DNA of 64,000 nucleotides from assembly GCA_038025085.1 (NCBI GenBank), contig CM076146.1, positions 11,470,001 to 11,534,000 on the forward strand. Reading direction: 5' to 3'. A program made the position numbers and the translations under genes. Position 1 is the first letter of the stretch, and each line of letters begins with the position of its first letter. The notes under the pieces are model-generated. The model did no database searches, was not told the origin of the DNA, and worked only from the letters and a program-made list of their open reading frames with translations. The stretch comes from Tetragonia tetragonoides (taxonomy: Eukaryota > Streptophyta > Magnoliopsida > Caryophyllales > Aizoaceae). Positions 39,301-51,300 of this stretch are shown here, piece after piece.

Positions 39301-39784
39301 ACGATAATTTTGGGGGGGAGGGAATGGGGTGATTTTTAATAGTCCATGTGTTGTATGTCGATAGGTATTGTGTGGGGGAAACATATTTCATGAGGCGTGG
39401 GACGAAAAGAGGAGAGAGAAAAGGAGGGGAAGGGGGAATGCCAGAGGTGATCTTATTCCATAGGCATGTCCTGTACAAGTTTTTGTGGGAGTACACTATA
39501 TAGTTTAACTAGCAGCATTATTTTATGTTAGAATATCCGCAAGAATGTGATAATTTTTGGAGTATATCATTCTTTCCCATTAGAAAAAGAATGATGACTT
39601 TTAAAAATAAGAAGCAAAAACAAATTGGAAATTAGTGGGTAAAACAACAAAAGCAAAAGAGTGAGGCATAAGAAAAGAAAAAAATTGATCTGGTTTGCCA
39701 TTAAGATGATCTAAAAGCTCATAACAGAGTGTAATGAGATTTCATAAATAACTACTTGTTTTCCTTTAAATTTTGATGAAAAGT
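36361..39784. other. Non-coding region upstream of GDSL gene 1
   Basis: It starts with A/T homopolymer runs (36361-36445), where similarity to the gene 2 promoter ends. A tRNA-derived SINE-like segment may lie at 36540-36665 on the minus strand (TAGTTAAGTGG and GGTTCGAATCTC boxes). A Harbinger-derived piece is at 37741-37862. No gene was recognised; the rest is AT-rich. Confidence 0.45.
37741..37862 (-). mobile_element. Fragment related to the right end of the Harbinger element
   Basis: Its reverse complement matches 24134-24250 closely: AAAGTTTTGAGAGGTTTTTTC, GTGAGAGGTTGGTGTAAGAG and TTCAATGGGAGAAAGAGGTT each have near counterparts there. It is probably a MITE or deletion derivative of that element or a relative. 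The terminal TIR itself is not clear. Confidence 0.6.
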
Positions 39785-39799
39785 CAATTAACCTGATCA

Positions 39800-40590
39800 A
39801 GCACTGTATCTCTTCTGTCTTAATTAATGGTGCCCCCTATGAGTCCTTCAGTACCTCTAGAGGTATAAGGCAAGGGGACCATTTGTCCCCCTTATATCTT
39901 TATTTGGTGCATGGAATTTCTCTCCAAGTTGATTCATGGGGCTTGCCAGAATAGCACTTGGAGCTCTTTTCTAGTGGGGAAAACAAAACTCCCTATTTCT
40001 CATCTTTTATTTGTTGATGATGTGCTTCTGTTTGGAGAGGCCAATCCAGCCACTCTGGCTGCTGTTAGAACTACTCTCCAGACCTGTGCCAATGCATGCC
40101 TCTGGTCAAAAGATTAACCCTGAGAAAAGCCAGTTGGTTATCTCAAAGGGCAGCCCTGATAATATCATCTTTGTCTTTGAAGAGGGTTTTGGGACTGTGA
40201 GAAGTGAGAGTCTATGCACTTATTTGGGTTACCCTCTGACACATAAGAGACCTTCTAAGAGTGACTCTAATATGATGCTTGAAAAAGTCAAGAAGAGGCT
40301 AGTTGCCTGGAAGACTAACCATCTCTCCAGGGCCGGGAAGCTTTGCCTTATCAAAGCTACACTGAGCACTATTCCCTCCTACTACATGCAATGTATTCAT
40401 ATTCATACTCAGACTCTTAAAGATCTCAACTCTGTGGCTAATAATTTTCTGTGGGGACACTCTGACCATGGGAAGAAAATCCACCTTATTATGCGCTGGG
40501 ACAAAGTTACTAAACCTCTTAATGCAGGGGGTTTGGGGATTAGAGATAACATTGCCCAAAACAAAGCCTTGATGACTAGAATGGCCTGAA
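39800..40590 (+). pseudogene. LINE C reverse transcriptase, C-terminal half
   Basis: The first frame shows INGAPYESF and RGIRQGDHLSP (about 39850-39885). Another frame has LPISHLLFVDDVLLFG (from ~39990), where the catalytic box reads FVDD instead of FADD, then GQKINPEKSQLVISKG, YLGYPLTHKRPSKSD and GGLGIRDN. At least two frame changes are needed. The N-terminal RT fingers are missing. Confidence 0.8.
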
Positions 40591-40610
40591 AACTTATGTA
40601 AAGTGGCAAC

Positions 40611-41348
40611 TTGGCTAGCCTGGTGATTAGAGCTAAATACCTGGGGAGGAAGGGTTTTGCACCCTTTAATAGAGGGTCTCATATTTGGCAAGATGTGAGG
40701 AAGAGCTGGGACATCCTTGATGGTAGCATGAGTTGGGTGGTTCGTAATGGTCACACCATTTTGTTTTGGGTGGATGACTGGACTGGGTTGGGGAGACTTA
40801 GAGATCTGATTGAAGGGCCTTTGCCTCTTGATGAATAGCAGAGGCTCTTAAATACCTGCATCTCTGGAGGCAAGTGGGACTTCAGGGATATCCCTGACCT
40901 TTTCCCTCAGGATATTTCTGAGTGCAAGAATAATATTGATATCCCCATTGATAACAGGCCTGACTTTAAGACTAGCTCTTATATTTTTAATGATAAATTT
41001 GGCCTAACTGAAGTGTACATGGACTTGATCAAGGATCTCTATCCTAAGAGTGATGAACTAACTGACACAAAATGGATTTGGAAACTCAAAATTTCCCCAA
41101 AAATTCAGTTTTTTCTGTGGTTGGCTTTTAATGACAGAATGTCTCATATGAAGACTCTTCTTCAGAGGAAAATAGTTGACAATGCTTGTTGCCCTAATTG
41201 CTCTGATCCTGTAGAAGGTACTTTGCATGTGCGTAGGGACTTCACCCTTACAAGTGATGTGTGGAATAGAATGAACAATCCTGAAACCAATAATACTGAT
41301 AATATCAGGATCTGGCTCCACATGAACCTCACTAGTTCTAAAAGCTGA
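40611..41348 (+). pseudogene. LINE C zinc-binding (zf-RVT) region
   Basis: Broken frames include SHIWQDVRKSWDIL, then KISPKIQFFLWLAFNDRM (about 41085) and CCPNCSDPVEGTLHV (about 41188-41232), a zf-RVT cluster whose later Cys is lost. A stop near 40838 and a TGA at 41346 separate it from its neighbours. Confidence 0.75.
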
Positions 41349-41569
41349 GATTCCAAACCCTGGGGCACTATCTTAGCTTTCCTAATCTGGGGGATTTGGA
41401 AAAGAAGGAATAAGAAAATCTTTAAAGGTAACTCTTGCCCTATCAACCCCTAGCTGAAAACAACTCTTTACCAAATATCCGAGTTCCTCACCTCCTAACT
41501 CCTGAACCTCTCACCCTCCCTCAATAAACCTGAAACCTTTGGGCAATGGTCTCCACCCACTGCAGGGAC

Positions 41570-42053
41570 TCTAAAATGTAATCTGGATGCTTCCTGGGTT
41601 AGTTGTTTTGCATTTGCAGGCAGTGCAGGTTTCATTAGGGATGACGCAGGCAAGTGGATCATTGGTTTTTCAAGGCGGGTAAAGGCAAGGAATGTAATCA
41701 TGGCTCAGCTTATAGCACTAAAAGAAGCACTTCAATTGGCAACCAAAAACAACTGGAACTAAATGCTCTTCTGTTCAGATTCAAGCAAGGCAGTGGAACT
41801 TGTTCAAAGTGGATGTGGTGTTAAGAATTTTCAGAATTTTCACCTGAACATTGTGCTGGATTGCAGGGCTTTGCTCACTGGTACGAAATGGAGGATTGAG
41901 CATGAAGGGAGACAAGGCAACAAGGTAGCTGACTTGATGAGTAAGAGGGCTAGGAAGGGGCCTGATTTAGACTGTATTTTGCAAAGGCCACCCTTTGATG
42001 TATTGGAGTCTTTAAACTTAGATGTTGTGGTTTGTAATAACTTTTTGATGTAA
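41570..42053 (+). pseudogene. LINE C RNase H domain
   Basis: It starts with NLDASWVS (about 41580; first catalytic Asp), then GFIRDDAGKWIIGFSR and LIALKEALQLA (Glu), a stop near 41760, then CSDSSKAVELV (Asp) and EGRQGNKVADLMSKRA. The order and residues match plant LINE RNase H. It is split by one stop. Confidence 0.8.
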
Positions 42054-42301
42054 TAACTATTCTAACTTGCTTTAATCTAATTTGATGCACAATTTCTACC
42101 CAAAAAAAAAAGAAAAAGAAAAGAAAGAAATCAAAGTAACAAAGATAAAAAAACAACAAAGGCCATATAAATTGTTATGTTAGATGTTTCAACGTTGAAA
42201 ATATGTTACATAGGACCATCATTTAATTCATCACTGCTATAGCATCTCCTGCTAACAATTTATCCAACATATCTAACTTAATTTAGTGTCTCGATTTTTT
42301 T

Positions 42302-42307
<6 letters not shown>

Positions 42308-42372
<65 letters not shown>
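42308..42372. repeat. (TA)n microsatellite
   Basis: 65 bp of pure TA repeats just downstream of LINE C. Confidence 0.95.
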
Positions 42373-42375
<3 letters not shown>

Positions 42376-43052
42376 GAGTTCTCACCAAGGTGGCATTAAA
42401 TAATAATAAATAGTCATAAATGCATGGGTGATTAAAAAGAAATCAAAAATAATTTTATTTTATTTTAATAAAAAAAGTAACATAAGTATTATATTTATTA
42501 TCCTAAAAAAGGTATATTATTTATTCATTAAAAATATAATTTCTTTGTTAAATGTATGAAAAAGATTATTATTGTTCTTTGCTACTCCTATTATTCAACT
42601 TTATATATTGATGTGATTAAAATTTTTTATTATATTGATTCTAATAACAGAGAATGATGAATAAGAATCCGTGCATCGCACGGGCACAAAATCTAGTAAC
42701 ATATAGACGATTAAACGTACCAAACTCAATCATAAAATTTTCTTATCATATACTCTATAATATAATTGGCTCATATTAGTTTGTACTACATCTGTGTTAA
42801 AATTAACTTGATGCGTGTGTATTTTTTAAAACTAACTTTGTAATAACTTTAGACCTTGAACTTTTGTAAAAAATACATACATTACATTGAGTTTCGGTAT
42901 GAGAATATATTCATCAAGAATCGTAGTTATAAGAGTTTCCTTCAGGATTATAAAAAGAATAACATAAGATACATGCATTCCGTTAGAGTAACCCTAAATG
43001 CAAATTACTTTAATTATTTGTGTAACACAAAATACTCTATTAGGAACAACAT

Positions 43053-43126
43053 GGTCTTGTAGCTCAGTTGGTTAGAGCGTTGCTCTTATGAGCTGAAGGT
43101 CGTGAGTCCGAGCCTCGTCAATACCA
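43053..43126 (+). tRNA. tRNA-like gene, anticodon loop CTTATGA (UAU, Ile-like), copy 1
   Basis: 74 nt fold as a tRNA: acceptor GGTCTTG/CAATACC (one mismatch), D arm GCTCAGTTGGTTAGAGC, anticodon stem TTGCT/GCTGA (one mismatch), T arm GTGAG-TCCGAGC-CTCGT (B box GTCCGAGCC instead of GTTCGAGCC), discriminator A. The loop reads UAU. G at position 37 is odd for an Ile tRNA, and the loop is two changes from a Met-type CTCATAA. A duplicate lies at 43290. Probably a pseudogene. Confidence 0.65.
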
Positions 43127-43289
43127 TTTATCCAACATATCTAACTTAATGTTGAGCGTTCGATTCTTATTATCTTTTATGTCTCTGATTTTCTTAAAAA
43201 AAATATGAATTTCGAATTGCCAAATTCATCACTACAACATCTCCTACCTCCACTTATTTTCTAATTTGATTTTCTATTAGAATCAACAT
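43127..43289. repeat. Spacer of the duplicated tRNA block
   Basis: ATTTATCCAACATATCTAACTTAAT at 43127 also occurs near 42258. AATTCATCACTACAACATCTCCT near 43223 matches AATTCATCACTGCTATAGCATCTCCT near 42225. A tandem duplication of the whole block, later split by (TA)n and other DNA, explains this. Confidence 0.55.
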
Positions 43290-43346
43290 GGTCTTGTAGC
43301 TCAGTTGGTTAGAGTGTTGGTCTTATGAGCCGAAGGTCGCGAGTTA
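43290..43346 (+). pseudogene. tRNA-like copy 2, truncated in the T arm
   Basis: It matches copy 1 from GGTCTTGTAGCTCAGTTGG through the anticodon arm (stem TTGGT/GCCGA, fully paired here) to GGTCGCGAGTT, then diverges (AGGGTC). Upstream both copies have CTATTAGRAWCAACAT, so a larger block was duplicated. Confidence 0.75.
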
Positions 43347-43954
43347 GGGTCTAAATGACATTTTTTAAAAATTATGGTAACGAAGAAAGGCGTAAAGAAA
43401 CTTAAAGAATTAAATGGAGTTTCAATCGAAAAAAAGAAGTTTGAAACATTTACCTTTCAGTTTTATTTTGAGGTATGGAAACATAGAAAGGAAAATTATC
43501 CTTCGTTTATTTTCAAATGACACCTTCTACAATCATCATTCTTGACATTTAATTAAAGATCTAAAAGCAAAATACAAAATTCTTTCAACTCACTAGTTGC
43601 TTTACTTCTGCCCGACTTCAAACGATGACACAAATCTAATCATAAATATTAATCAATAGTATAACATATTTTCTAAAGGATATGTCAGCTGCTGGTAGGG
43701 ATTTGTCGGAGCATAAAATTGTATGGCCTTCGGTGTAAGTTTCATTCTCGCAAAATCACAAAATTCTTACATAAGAGGAGACTATAATCGCGAAAAGAGA
43801 TAGACCTACTCATACCATGGAGACAAACTTATGTAAAATAAAAATAAACAAAAACATCAAAATTCAAAACCTAAAGTAAATAAAAAAATTAAATAAATAA
43901 TGATTGTAAGTCGAAAATGGTCATGAATTGACCATTGAGAATTTCATGTGTAAT

Positions 43955-44090
43955 AAAAGGTAACCGTTTCATGGTAAAATAACAAAAGGTAACCGCTTTA
44001 TGGTAAAACAACAAAATTAACTGTTTCATGGAAAGACAGATCAAAGTAACCGTTTCATGGTAGGACAACCAAAAATAACACTTTTATTTT
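43955..44090. repeat. Minisatellite with GTAACCGTTTCATGG units
   Basis: Four imperfect units of ~33 bp: GGTAACCGTTTCATGGTAAAATAACAAAA and variants. Confidence 0.8.
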
Positions 44091-44830
44091 AAAATACATC
44101 TTTTTTTTTTTTTGGCAAAATAAAAGGTTTTTATATTACCAAATATAAACGTTTAAGTTCAACGACTAGGTGCCTGTTTGTTTCAGTTTTTAAAAGCTGT
44201 TTTTCTATTTAAATCACTAGAAAAACAGTTTTTTTGATAAAAATGGTGTTTGGTAAAATTAAGGAAAAAACTGATTCTAAAAAAAAACAAAAACAGAAAA
44301 AGGGAAAAACAAGAAGTGAATTTTTTTTTACTTTTGAAATCAGAAAAACGCTTTTTTCATGTTTATAGGTTAGTTATGAAAAGACCGAGCTCCTCGTTGA
44401 CGTCGTCCTTGGCATGGACACCGAAGACGGTTTATAGAATGGCGGAGGAGAAAGAAAGATGAAGGAGGAGGAGAGAGAAAAGGTGTTTAAACTTGATAAT
44501 CAATGGTGGAGAAATTAGGAGAAGCAATGTGAGTGACAATGGTGGTGGTCATAAACTCATAACAACAACAGAGTAGCTAGGATTATTGGAAGTTGAATGG
44601 GCATGGTCCGTATAAAATTTATGGATAAATTGGGGCTTCTTGCAAGTAAACAGAGGAATGAGGGATTGGGTAATTTATGGGTAACTTGGGGGCTAAAGCC
44701 AAAAAAAAAAATTTTTTATGGGCATTGCAATTGGCTACTCTTCATATTGGAGTTCCACAGCATTTGGGGTGGAAAGAGATGGAGGCAAAAATATAACCCA
44801 TCCAGACATCGAAATATGTTTTTCAAGAAT
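44091..44830. other. Non-coding spacer
   Basis: GTGCCTGTTTGTTTCAGTTT near 44169 looks like a MITE terminus, but no partner end was found. A Lys-rich frame at 44250-44462 comes from A-rich DNA. Confidence 0.4.
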
Positions 44831-45745
44831 TTACTTTTGAACAATCTGTCTTACTCTACTCTGGATAGTCCTCTCTTTGTTCTGAAATTTCCAGTGATTC
44901 CTGTCAACCCATACATGGTAGAGCGAGGCAGCAAATAAATGGCACAAGATCTCAGTACGAGGTATGTGACCCTTAAAACGTGTAAGCGCCCAAGCTTTTT
45001 CAGTCTGCTCCACATACCTGACTGCCTATTCTCACCAAATCAGTTCAGAATACTATATCAAACTTTTTTAGAGTACCTGCACTCAAAAAACAGATGATCC
45101 ATTTGTTTCAATTTGGCCTGTGTCACATAGAACCACAATGTGACTGTCCTTGACTATTCCATTTCAGAATTTGCTCCATAGTTTCAATTTGGCCTGTGTC
45201 ACATAGAACCACAATGTGAGTGTCCTTGACTATTCCATTTCAGAATTTTGCTCCATAGTTTGCAGACTCCCATGGAGGCCAATAGATTTGAATCCCCAAA
45301 ATTACACTTTTTATCAATTGTACTCTACCACTGTATGATAAGAACCTAGCAGACAAACAACTAATCCTAGCAAGGATTTGATCAACTAGAGGCTGACATT
45401 GTAGGATAGCCAGCTTCTTACAAGAGAGAGGGACCCTGAGATATTTGAAAGGCAGTTTACCAAAAGTAATTCCCAAGCCATCCAACATGTCAGATTGTTC
45501 AGTTTCAAAAATACCAGCTGTGTAGAGGGAATTTTTGTCCAAATTTGTTGTCAAGCCAGAGACAGAGGAGAAGTGCTCAAAAGGTATTCCAACTGCTTGA
45601 ATCTTCTGTTAAGGTATTCCATGGCTAAAACAAAAAGTAGGGGTGACATAGGATCACCCTGTCTCAACCTTTTCTTTGCATGAAACCCAGAAGTAACTCT
45701 ACCATTTATGAGCAATGAGTATAAAATAGTAGTAACACAGCACAC
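44831..45745 (-). pseudogene. LINE D ORF2 remnant (RT without YADD, C-terminus)
   Basis: Three frame pieces: 45745-45551 (RQGDP block), 45554-45240 (YLRVPLSCKK, LSYSGR) and 45013-44831 (C-terminal helix segment). The first two overlap by a few bases in different frames. The second has a Phe-Gly-Lys-Leu-Pro context like LINE B, so they are close relatives. Confidence 0.75.
45105..45257. repeat. 76 bp tandem duplication inside LINE D
   Basis: 45105-45180 and 45181-45257 are near-identical (one substitution and one extra T), starting GTTTCAATTTGGCCTGTGTC. It is recent compared with the rest of LINE D. Confidence 0.9.
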
Positions 45746-45790
45746 AGGTCATAATCCAAGAAACAAACCTGTATGAGAACCCCAATTCTA

Positions 45791-45936
45791 GTAGAACCAT
45801 TTTGAGAAATTTTCAATCAATTGAAAAATGTAACTTACTTTTATACTTTTTAGTCCAAAAGCATTAAAGCAAGAGGCAACCCTCATCTAGACGTGGTTTT
45901 GCATTTTTCTTTACATTTACATGATGAATGAATGCC

Positions 45937-45971
<35 letters not shown>

Positions 45972-47642
45972 GAAGACAAAATAGGAGGAGGGAGTGAGGG
46001 ACACGCAGATGGACTGACCCAATAACCCATTTAAGAAGAGAAAAGAAGACAAACATTAAATGGGCCGCGCGAAGCAACGGACTGTGTACGTGGGTTGTTT
46101 ATAGATTCTGAACTGGGCATTTTTTAAAATTTGCCCTGTAACTTGAGTTGTTGAGTAAGGCCTGTTCAATAATGATTTTATGTCCCACTTTGGCATTCTG
46201 TGTCGCTTTTTATTTCACTCCCTTAAACGAAGTATATAGACACATCCAATATCAAATTTATTTTACTATTACCTCCCGTTTCTACTCCTTCTTTATTCCC
46301 CATCCCTCACACTAAACATCAAATTTTACAATCCTAATTTTCTAATCTCTATCTCCACCTCTTATTCTCACTAAATAAACGTGGGATTTTTTACAATCCT
46401 AATTTATATCAGCAATGATAGAGATTAGCAAGTACAAAAAGTAGATAATTGTACTATGTTTTGAGAAAATTTGAAGAAGTCACAACGTTAAAATAAACTT
46501 GATATGGATGATGTTCTATGGGTTATGGCCTGTTGCAAGTCGGCCCACTTGTTGCTGCCACGTTCTGGTTCGGCCGACCCAATGTCATGCACGTTTGTTT
46601 CAACTACTGCTAGTCCATCAGTAGTTTTTTATTTATTTATTTTTATTTATTTATTTATTTATTTATTTTTATTTTTAGTAGGCTTGCAGGATGCTTCTAC
46701 ATTCTAATCCTACTCTCAAAGTGTTAAGGCTCAACGTTAAGGAGGTAATGGAGCAAATAAAAGAGTAAAATAGGGAGGTGGAGGTGGTGGTGGTGGGGTA
46801 ATGACTAAGGGTGTAATGAAGAAAATAAAGGGAGAAAGGGGGTAATGCATTGCTCTAAGGGGAGGATGGGTAACTTTTAACCCCCAAATGGGGGAAAAGA
46901 TTACGCTACTCTTCACAAAATCTAACACCCACCACCTCCCACACACCTTCCATTTTAGCCTATAATTCTATCTATTACCCCCTTAATCTTACCCCTATTC
47001 CAAACATGCCCTAAATTAAGATGCATGATAAAAATATTGACCACTAAGGTGTGATTGAGATAGGGACTAGTAAAAAAAAAATGGAACATAGGATTCAGAT
47101 TCTAGCAAATTGAAAGATAATGAAATCTTGTGGAAAACATTCTGGGCTCAACGCAGTTAAAAAAAAACTACGACCAATGCCTGAAATTTTGTCTTTTTTT
47201 TTTTTTTTTTTTTTTTTTTTTGGGGCTTGTCAGTGCCTGAAATTTTGTCACAGTACTTCTGTCATTACTCGAACCAACCGAGTTTACAATCTTGTAACTC
47301 AAAATAAAGCTTAACTCTAAACTTCACCGTAACAAACTAACTCTAATATGTTATGAACCCTCCAAACTTACTCTAACTTGAAGTAACCCTTTGGACTTAA
47401 CTCTAAGCCTAAAGTAAACTTTATGAACCACAGAAAAATACAGTTTTAAATGTGCTTCTCAATAAATTAATGAAATGCTACAATAAAGTACTACTCGTAG
47501 TTTGCAATGAACACACGGAGAAGAGACTTAAACTGAACATACACGAAACAAAGTCACAAGGTTATTTTTGTGAAAAATTAACAAACAACTGAAGATCAGT
47601 TACTAGAAAATTTGGGAGATAAATTCAGGTGTGTCAAATACG
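45791..47642. other. Non-coding region
   Basis: It holds homopolymer runs (poly-A 45938-45963, poly-T 47193-47220), a TTTA repeat near 46625-46675 and a possible old MITE at 46738-47015 ending ATTCCAAACATGCCCTAA. No gene. Confidence 0.45.
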
Positions 47643-47823
47643 AATTGGGATCCTCTCCATTTATCCAAGTAAATGGAAGCTTCCATTTACTAAATGGAGG
47701 GTAAAATTTACTTTTTGCAAGTTGCTTTTTTAAATTTAAAAATGGAGAGAAGCAAATCCAACCCTCCATTATTTGCTAAATAGACACTTCCATTTACTTG
47801 GGTAAATAGAGAGAATCCCAACT
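47643..47823. mobile_element. MITE with ~60 bp TIRs
   Basis: The left TTGGGATCCTCTCCATTTAT / CCAAGTAAATGGAAGCTTCC pairs with the complement of the right CCATTTACTTGGGTAAATAG / AGAGAATCCCAA. It is about 180 bp with no coding frame. No clear target duplication, so the superfamily is open. Confidence 0.65.
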
Positions 47824-48383
47824 CATCTAATACATTCCTATTTTATACTCACATCCGAATTTATCTCTTATATTGTGTCATACGATAGGAGTCAACCTAA
47901 TCCCTATTCATTAGTAAGGACACAGAAAATCGGTGTTGATTCATTAGTGGGGTGCGCAAATGACAAAACCCTATCATCAAATCTCTCTAGATTTTCCAAA
48001 AAAGTGGTTCTCCATGTTTTCCTCGAAGCTTTGGGCAACGTTTCATCAATTTCATTAAGTCTCAGTTTTTAAGACCAAACAAAATAATCGATTTCTATCA
48101 AAACCTTGGCCGGGTTAATACAAGAACCCCATCACCATTAATTTATTGATATGTAGCATGTGTGACAAAGATAGTTGTTGGAAACAAAATGGGTTCACAA
48201 ATTTGTTATCGGCATTTCGACGCAATTTTTTCCGTTCACCTAAAAGGTCTACCATCAAATTCAATAAAATTTAATAAAATAAAATTCAATAAAATAAAAT
48301 TCAACGGTCTTATTTCAACCAATTTCATACTTTGAGTGAAACCGGGCTAGTCCTATAATCTCACTCGAGCAACTGTATTTTCA

Positions 48384-51300
48384 TTAGCTTGAAAACAAAC
48401 TTTGAAGGTTGTGAGGTTTTACAAGTTTTGTGGATCCACCCCAAAATTCTTTGGCGAATTGTTGATCAGCTTTCTGTGTGGGATGTCCGGCGTCAAACCA
48501 TAAGTATTTATCTGGATTTTTGCAAACCGTAAAATTGTTCTTCTTTACCGAGCAAGTGAATTTCCCATTAAATTGTCCGCTTCCGCAACAAGCTGATGTA
48601 CTTTCAGTGAAACCTATCAATAGTCAATATGTTGAAAGGCAGATTAGGGGACTAAAGTCAAGTAGTTGTAACAATTACATAGGATTGATATTTAATGCCC
48701 ACAAAATTCAGCTAAAATTCCTAACACACACACACACAAATTGGGGTGAACCATGAGAACCTCTAGTGAACAATGAAACTATCTTGCAAATAATTAAACA
48801 ACTAAAAAACTGAAACTATTGCTAAGAATAATATAAAAATGAAAAAAAATGACTCTCCTAATTCCCTTCATGCAAATAAATACAACAAAGTTGGCCTTTC
48901 ATAACACTTGAAACATAGCGCTTGTGAAGCAAGTGTTATGATTCATTACGTAGGAATTTTATAAAATGACCTTAATAACGCTTCTAAAAAAAGGTGCTAT
49001 GTTTATTAGAGGATAAACTCTAACAACAATATCGTTTTTAAGTAGGAGTGCTATTAGAGGTATGAGTGTTAAACAAGGGAATTATCAACATAACGCTTAT
49101 TCAGAAACTGTTGTGTAACTTTTTTTTTTTTTTTTTTTGGTGCGAGAGTAAGTATCTGAATTCACAGAATGCTCAACGCACCATCGATAATTCAGTTCCC
49201 ACTTCTCTCTCTCACATTCACTCTCTCTCAGGTTCTCTCTCACCTCCGCTCCCTACCGGCCGCATCCATCATTGCCCCCTGCGCGGCCATTGCCATGGCT
49301 ATCTACGTTGCTCCCTTCGCACTTCTTTCTCTCCTATCTGTTGCCCCAAAACCCCAAATTCAGGGTTAATTTAGGGCCACTTTGGTTGCGGTTGTGCTTG
49401 GTTTGTCGTTCACTACGCCTATTGTTTTTCGGATTGTACTGGATGTAATCAATTTCGCCAAATTTCTTATTAATTGAAGTGCTGGTATTGTTGGTTGAAT
49501 TCACGGCTGGTAAGTTCTAATTTTTGCGAATTTTTTCAGCATGTTGTTCTTTAGGGTTCTGGGATTTAGCCAGTTTTATTGGTTTGTTATTTTTTGGGTT
49601 ATAATTAATAACTTGCAATTGATGACAATTTGAACCCAAATTCGTGACTGTCAATTTGATAAATTGAATCATTGACCATTTTGTTTTTCTAGGCTGTAAT
49701 TCGATGTTAAGCCTTAAAACCCTCTTCAATGCCTGATTTGAAAAGCAAGTCAGAACAGCTCCAAAACTGAATGTTTTTGACGACCTTTTGAGTCCAATTG
49801 TAGTATCTGTTGGGTTCTTCTGTAACTCTCTTGTTAAAGTAGAAATATTCAGACATTTTTCAGTCACTTTTCAGTCATTTTTGAAAAATAGCAAGAGGAA
49901 ATGACAGCTAAAAAGCATCAACATAATCTGATTACACAACCAGGTCAGAATTGTGCAAATTGGGTGTTCTGACATGCTGTTCAAATCAGGCATTGAATTA
50001 CATCATACAAAAAAAATGGTCAATTGTGCTAATGAGTTTACTGTGACCTCCTTTGCTGAGACCTTGATTATTATTACTCTAAAGAAGTCCAAAGGAATTT
50101 TAAAGAGAAAGAGTTCTCATGATGAATCTAGAGCTTGGGCATGGTAGCAATGCAGGTCAGAAAATGGGCATAAGCTTGCTTGAATTCAGCTCTAACCCGA
50201 GTTTAATTGAGTTTGGGTTATTCTTGGGAAATTCTGAAACATTTCACATATGCAAAGAAAACTAAATGAATTTAATCTTCAATCATAATCAATTGTGCTG
50301 GTGACTAGGCAGTAATCAAAGTTTCTTGACCTTTTCTAATCTTTCTCTCTATATTTAATGCTGGTCAATTATCATATTGCTTCATGAAGAGAAATGCTTG
50401 CTATTGGTCCTGGATATCAAGAGATGCCTTTGTTGAAATTTTCAATTTCATTTGCTAAAGAAGAGATAGACAGCCACTTGAGCTGTTGTCCAAGCAACTC
50501 CTTTGTTCTTCGTTCAAATTTTATTACCTTTCTAATTTCTTTTATTATTATTTATTTTTCTATTTCAGTCATGAACTTTATTCCCAGTTGTAACACTCAA
50601 CTTTTGTAGTCTACTGTACATAAGGCCCTCCATTTGTAAAGAGGAAACCAAATTCCATGGATGAACAGTTTGAGAGGAATGTCAAGAACCTTGGTTTTTC
50701 TGTATCAATAGTCTTATGGAGGTATTGAGGTGAGACTATAAACTTGCACCACGCATTAGTACAATTTTTGCCATCCTTTCTTTCCTTAGTAGTTATGACT
50801 ATGAACATTTGCAGATTTGCTTTGTTGTTTTTCGTTTTTTGTTTAGATTGTTGAGAAAGGACCCACAAAAGACTTCAGAGCAAGCTGTAAGAGCAGTTGG
50901 AGGGAAATTTGGAAGGTTGAAATCTTAGCTTCTGCAGTTGATGCTAGGTCATGATCATAATGAGGTATCTTAACTTTTTTTTTGCTATAACAGGAGTAAA
51001 TGTATATACGAGGATATTGGAGAAAAGTTTATTGCTGATTTTGAACATATGAGATGTATTTTAATATACTCTTTGTTTTGTGTTGCTTTGGATATGTCTC
51101 TTTTGCTCTTTTTGGATTACATTCTGTTCCATCTGAGTGCATTGTTGTTGTTTCTGGATTTGAGCTGATGTGATTTATTGCCATACAACTTTGTAACTAA
51201 GTGCTCTCCTGTTATGCTAGCAAGTGACTATTCTATATTTGCTTGTTGATGTTATTTGCAAATGTCACTACATGTAGTCAAAAAAATTGTCACTACCTGA

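Larger units (their letters stand above)
39785..42111 (+). mobile_element. LINE C: 5'-truncated L1-type retrotransposon with RNase H
   Basis: It begins inside RT, shortly before the RQGD block, and ends in an A-rich tail (42102-42111, then AAGAAAAG). It contains RT, zinc-binding and RNase H parts with several stops. The RNase H differs from that of LINE A. Confidence 0.8.
44831..45790 (-). mobile_element. LINE D: truncated and internally deleted L1-type element (minus strand)
   Basis: On the minus strand it starts near 45790 inside RT and passes [22 protein letters not shown] (about 45680-45620). The YADD region is missing. KLPFKYLRVPLSCKKLA (about 45450) and SYSGRVQLIKSVI follow, and the end is a C-terminus like that of LINE B (FQNKERTIQSRVRQIV, ending ~44840). 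The 3' end lacks a poly-A tail. Internal deletion of the catalytic box and frame changes make it dead. Confidence 0.8.

Noticed and set aside
46738..47015. Possible MITE ending ATTCCAAACATGCCCTAA
   Set aside because: Only the right end looks like a MITE terminus; the left partner and target duplication could not be found, so it is not called separately.
49066..49374. Leu/Ser/Pro-rich frames at 49066-49374 as a new gene
   Set aside because: The DNA is CT-rich and UTR-like inside a CACTA element, with no domain or continuing exons that I can support; kept only as a possible captured fragment.
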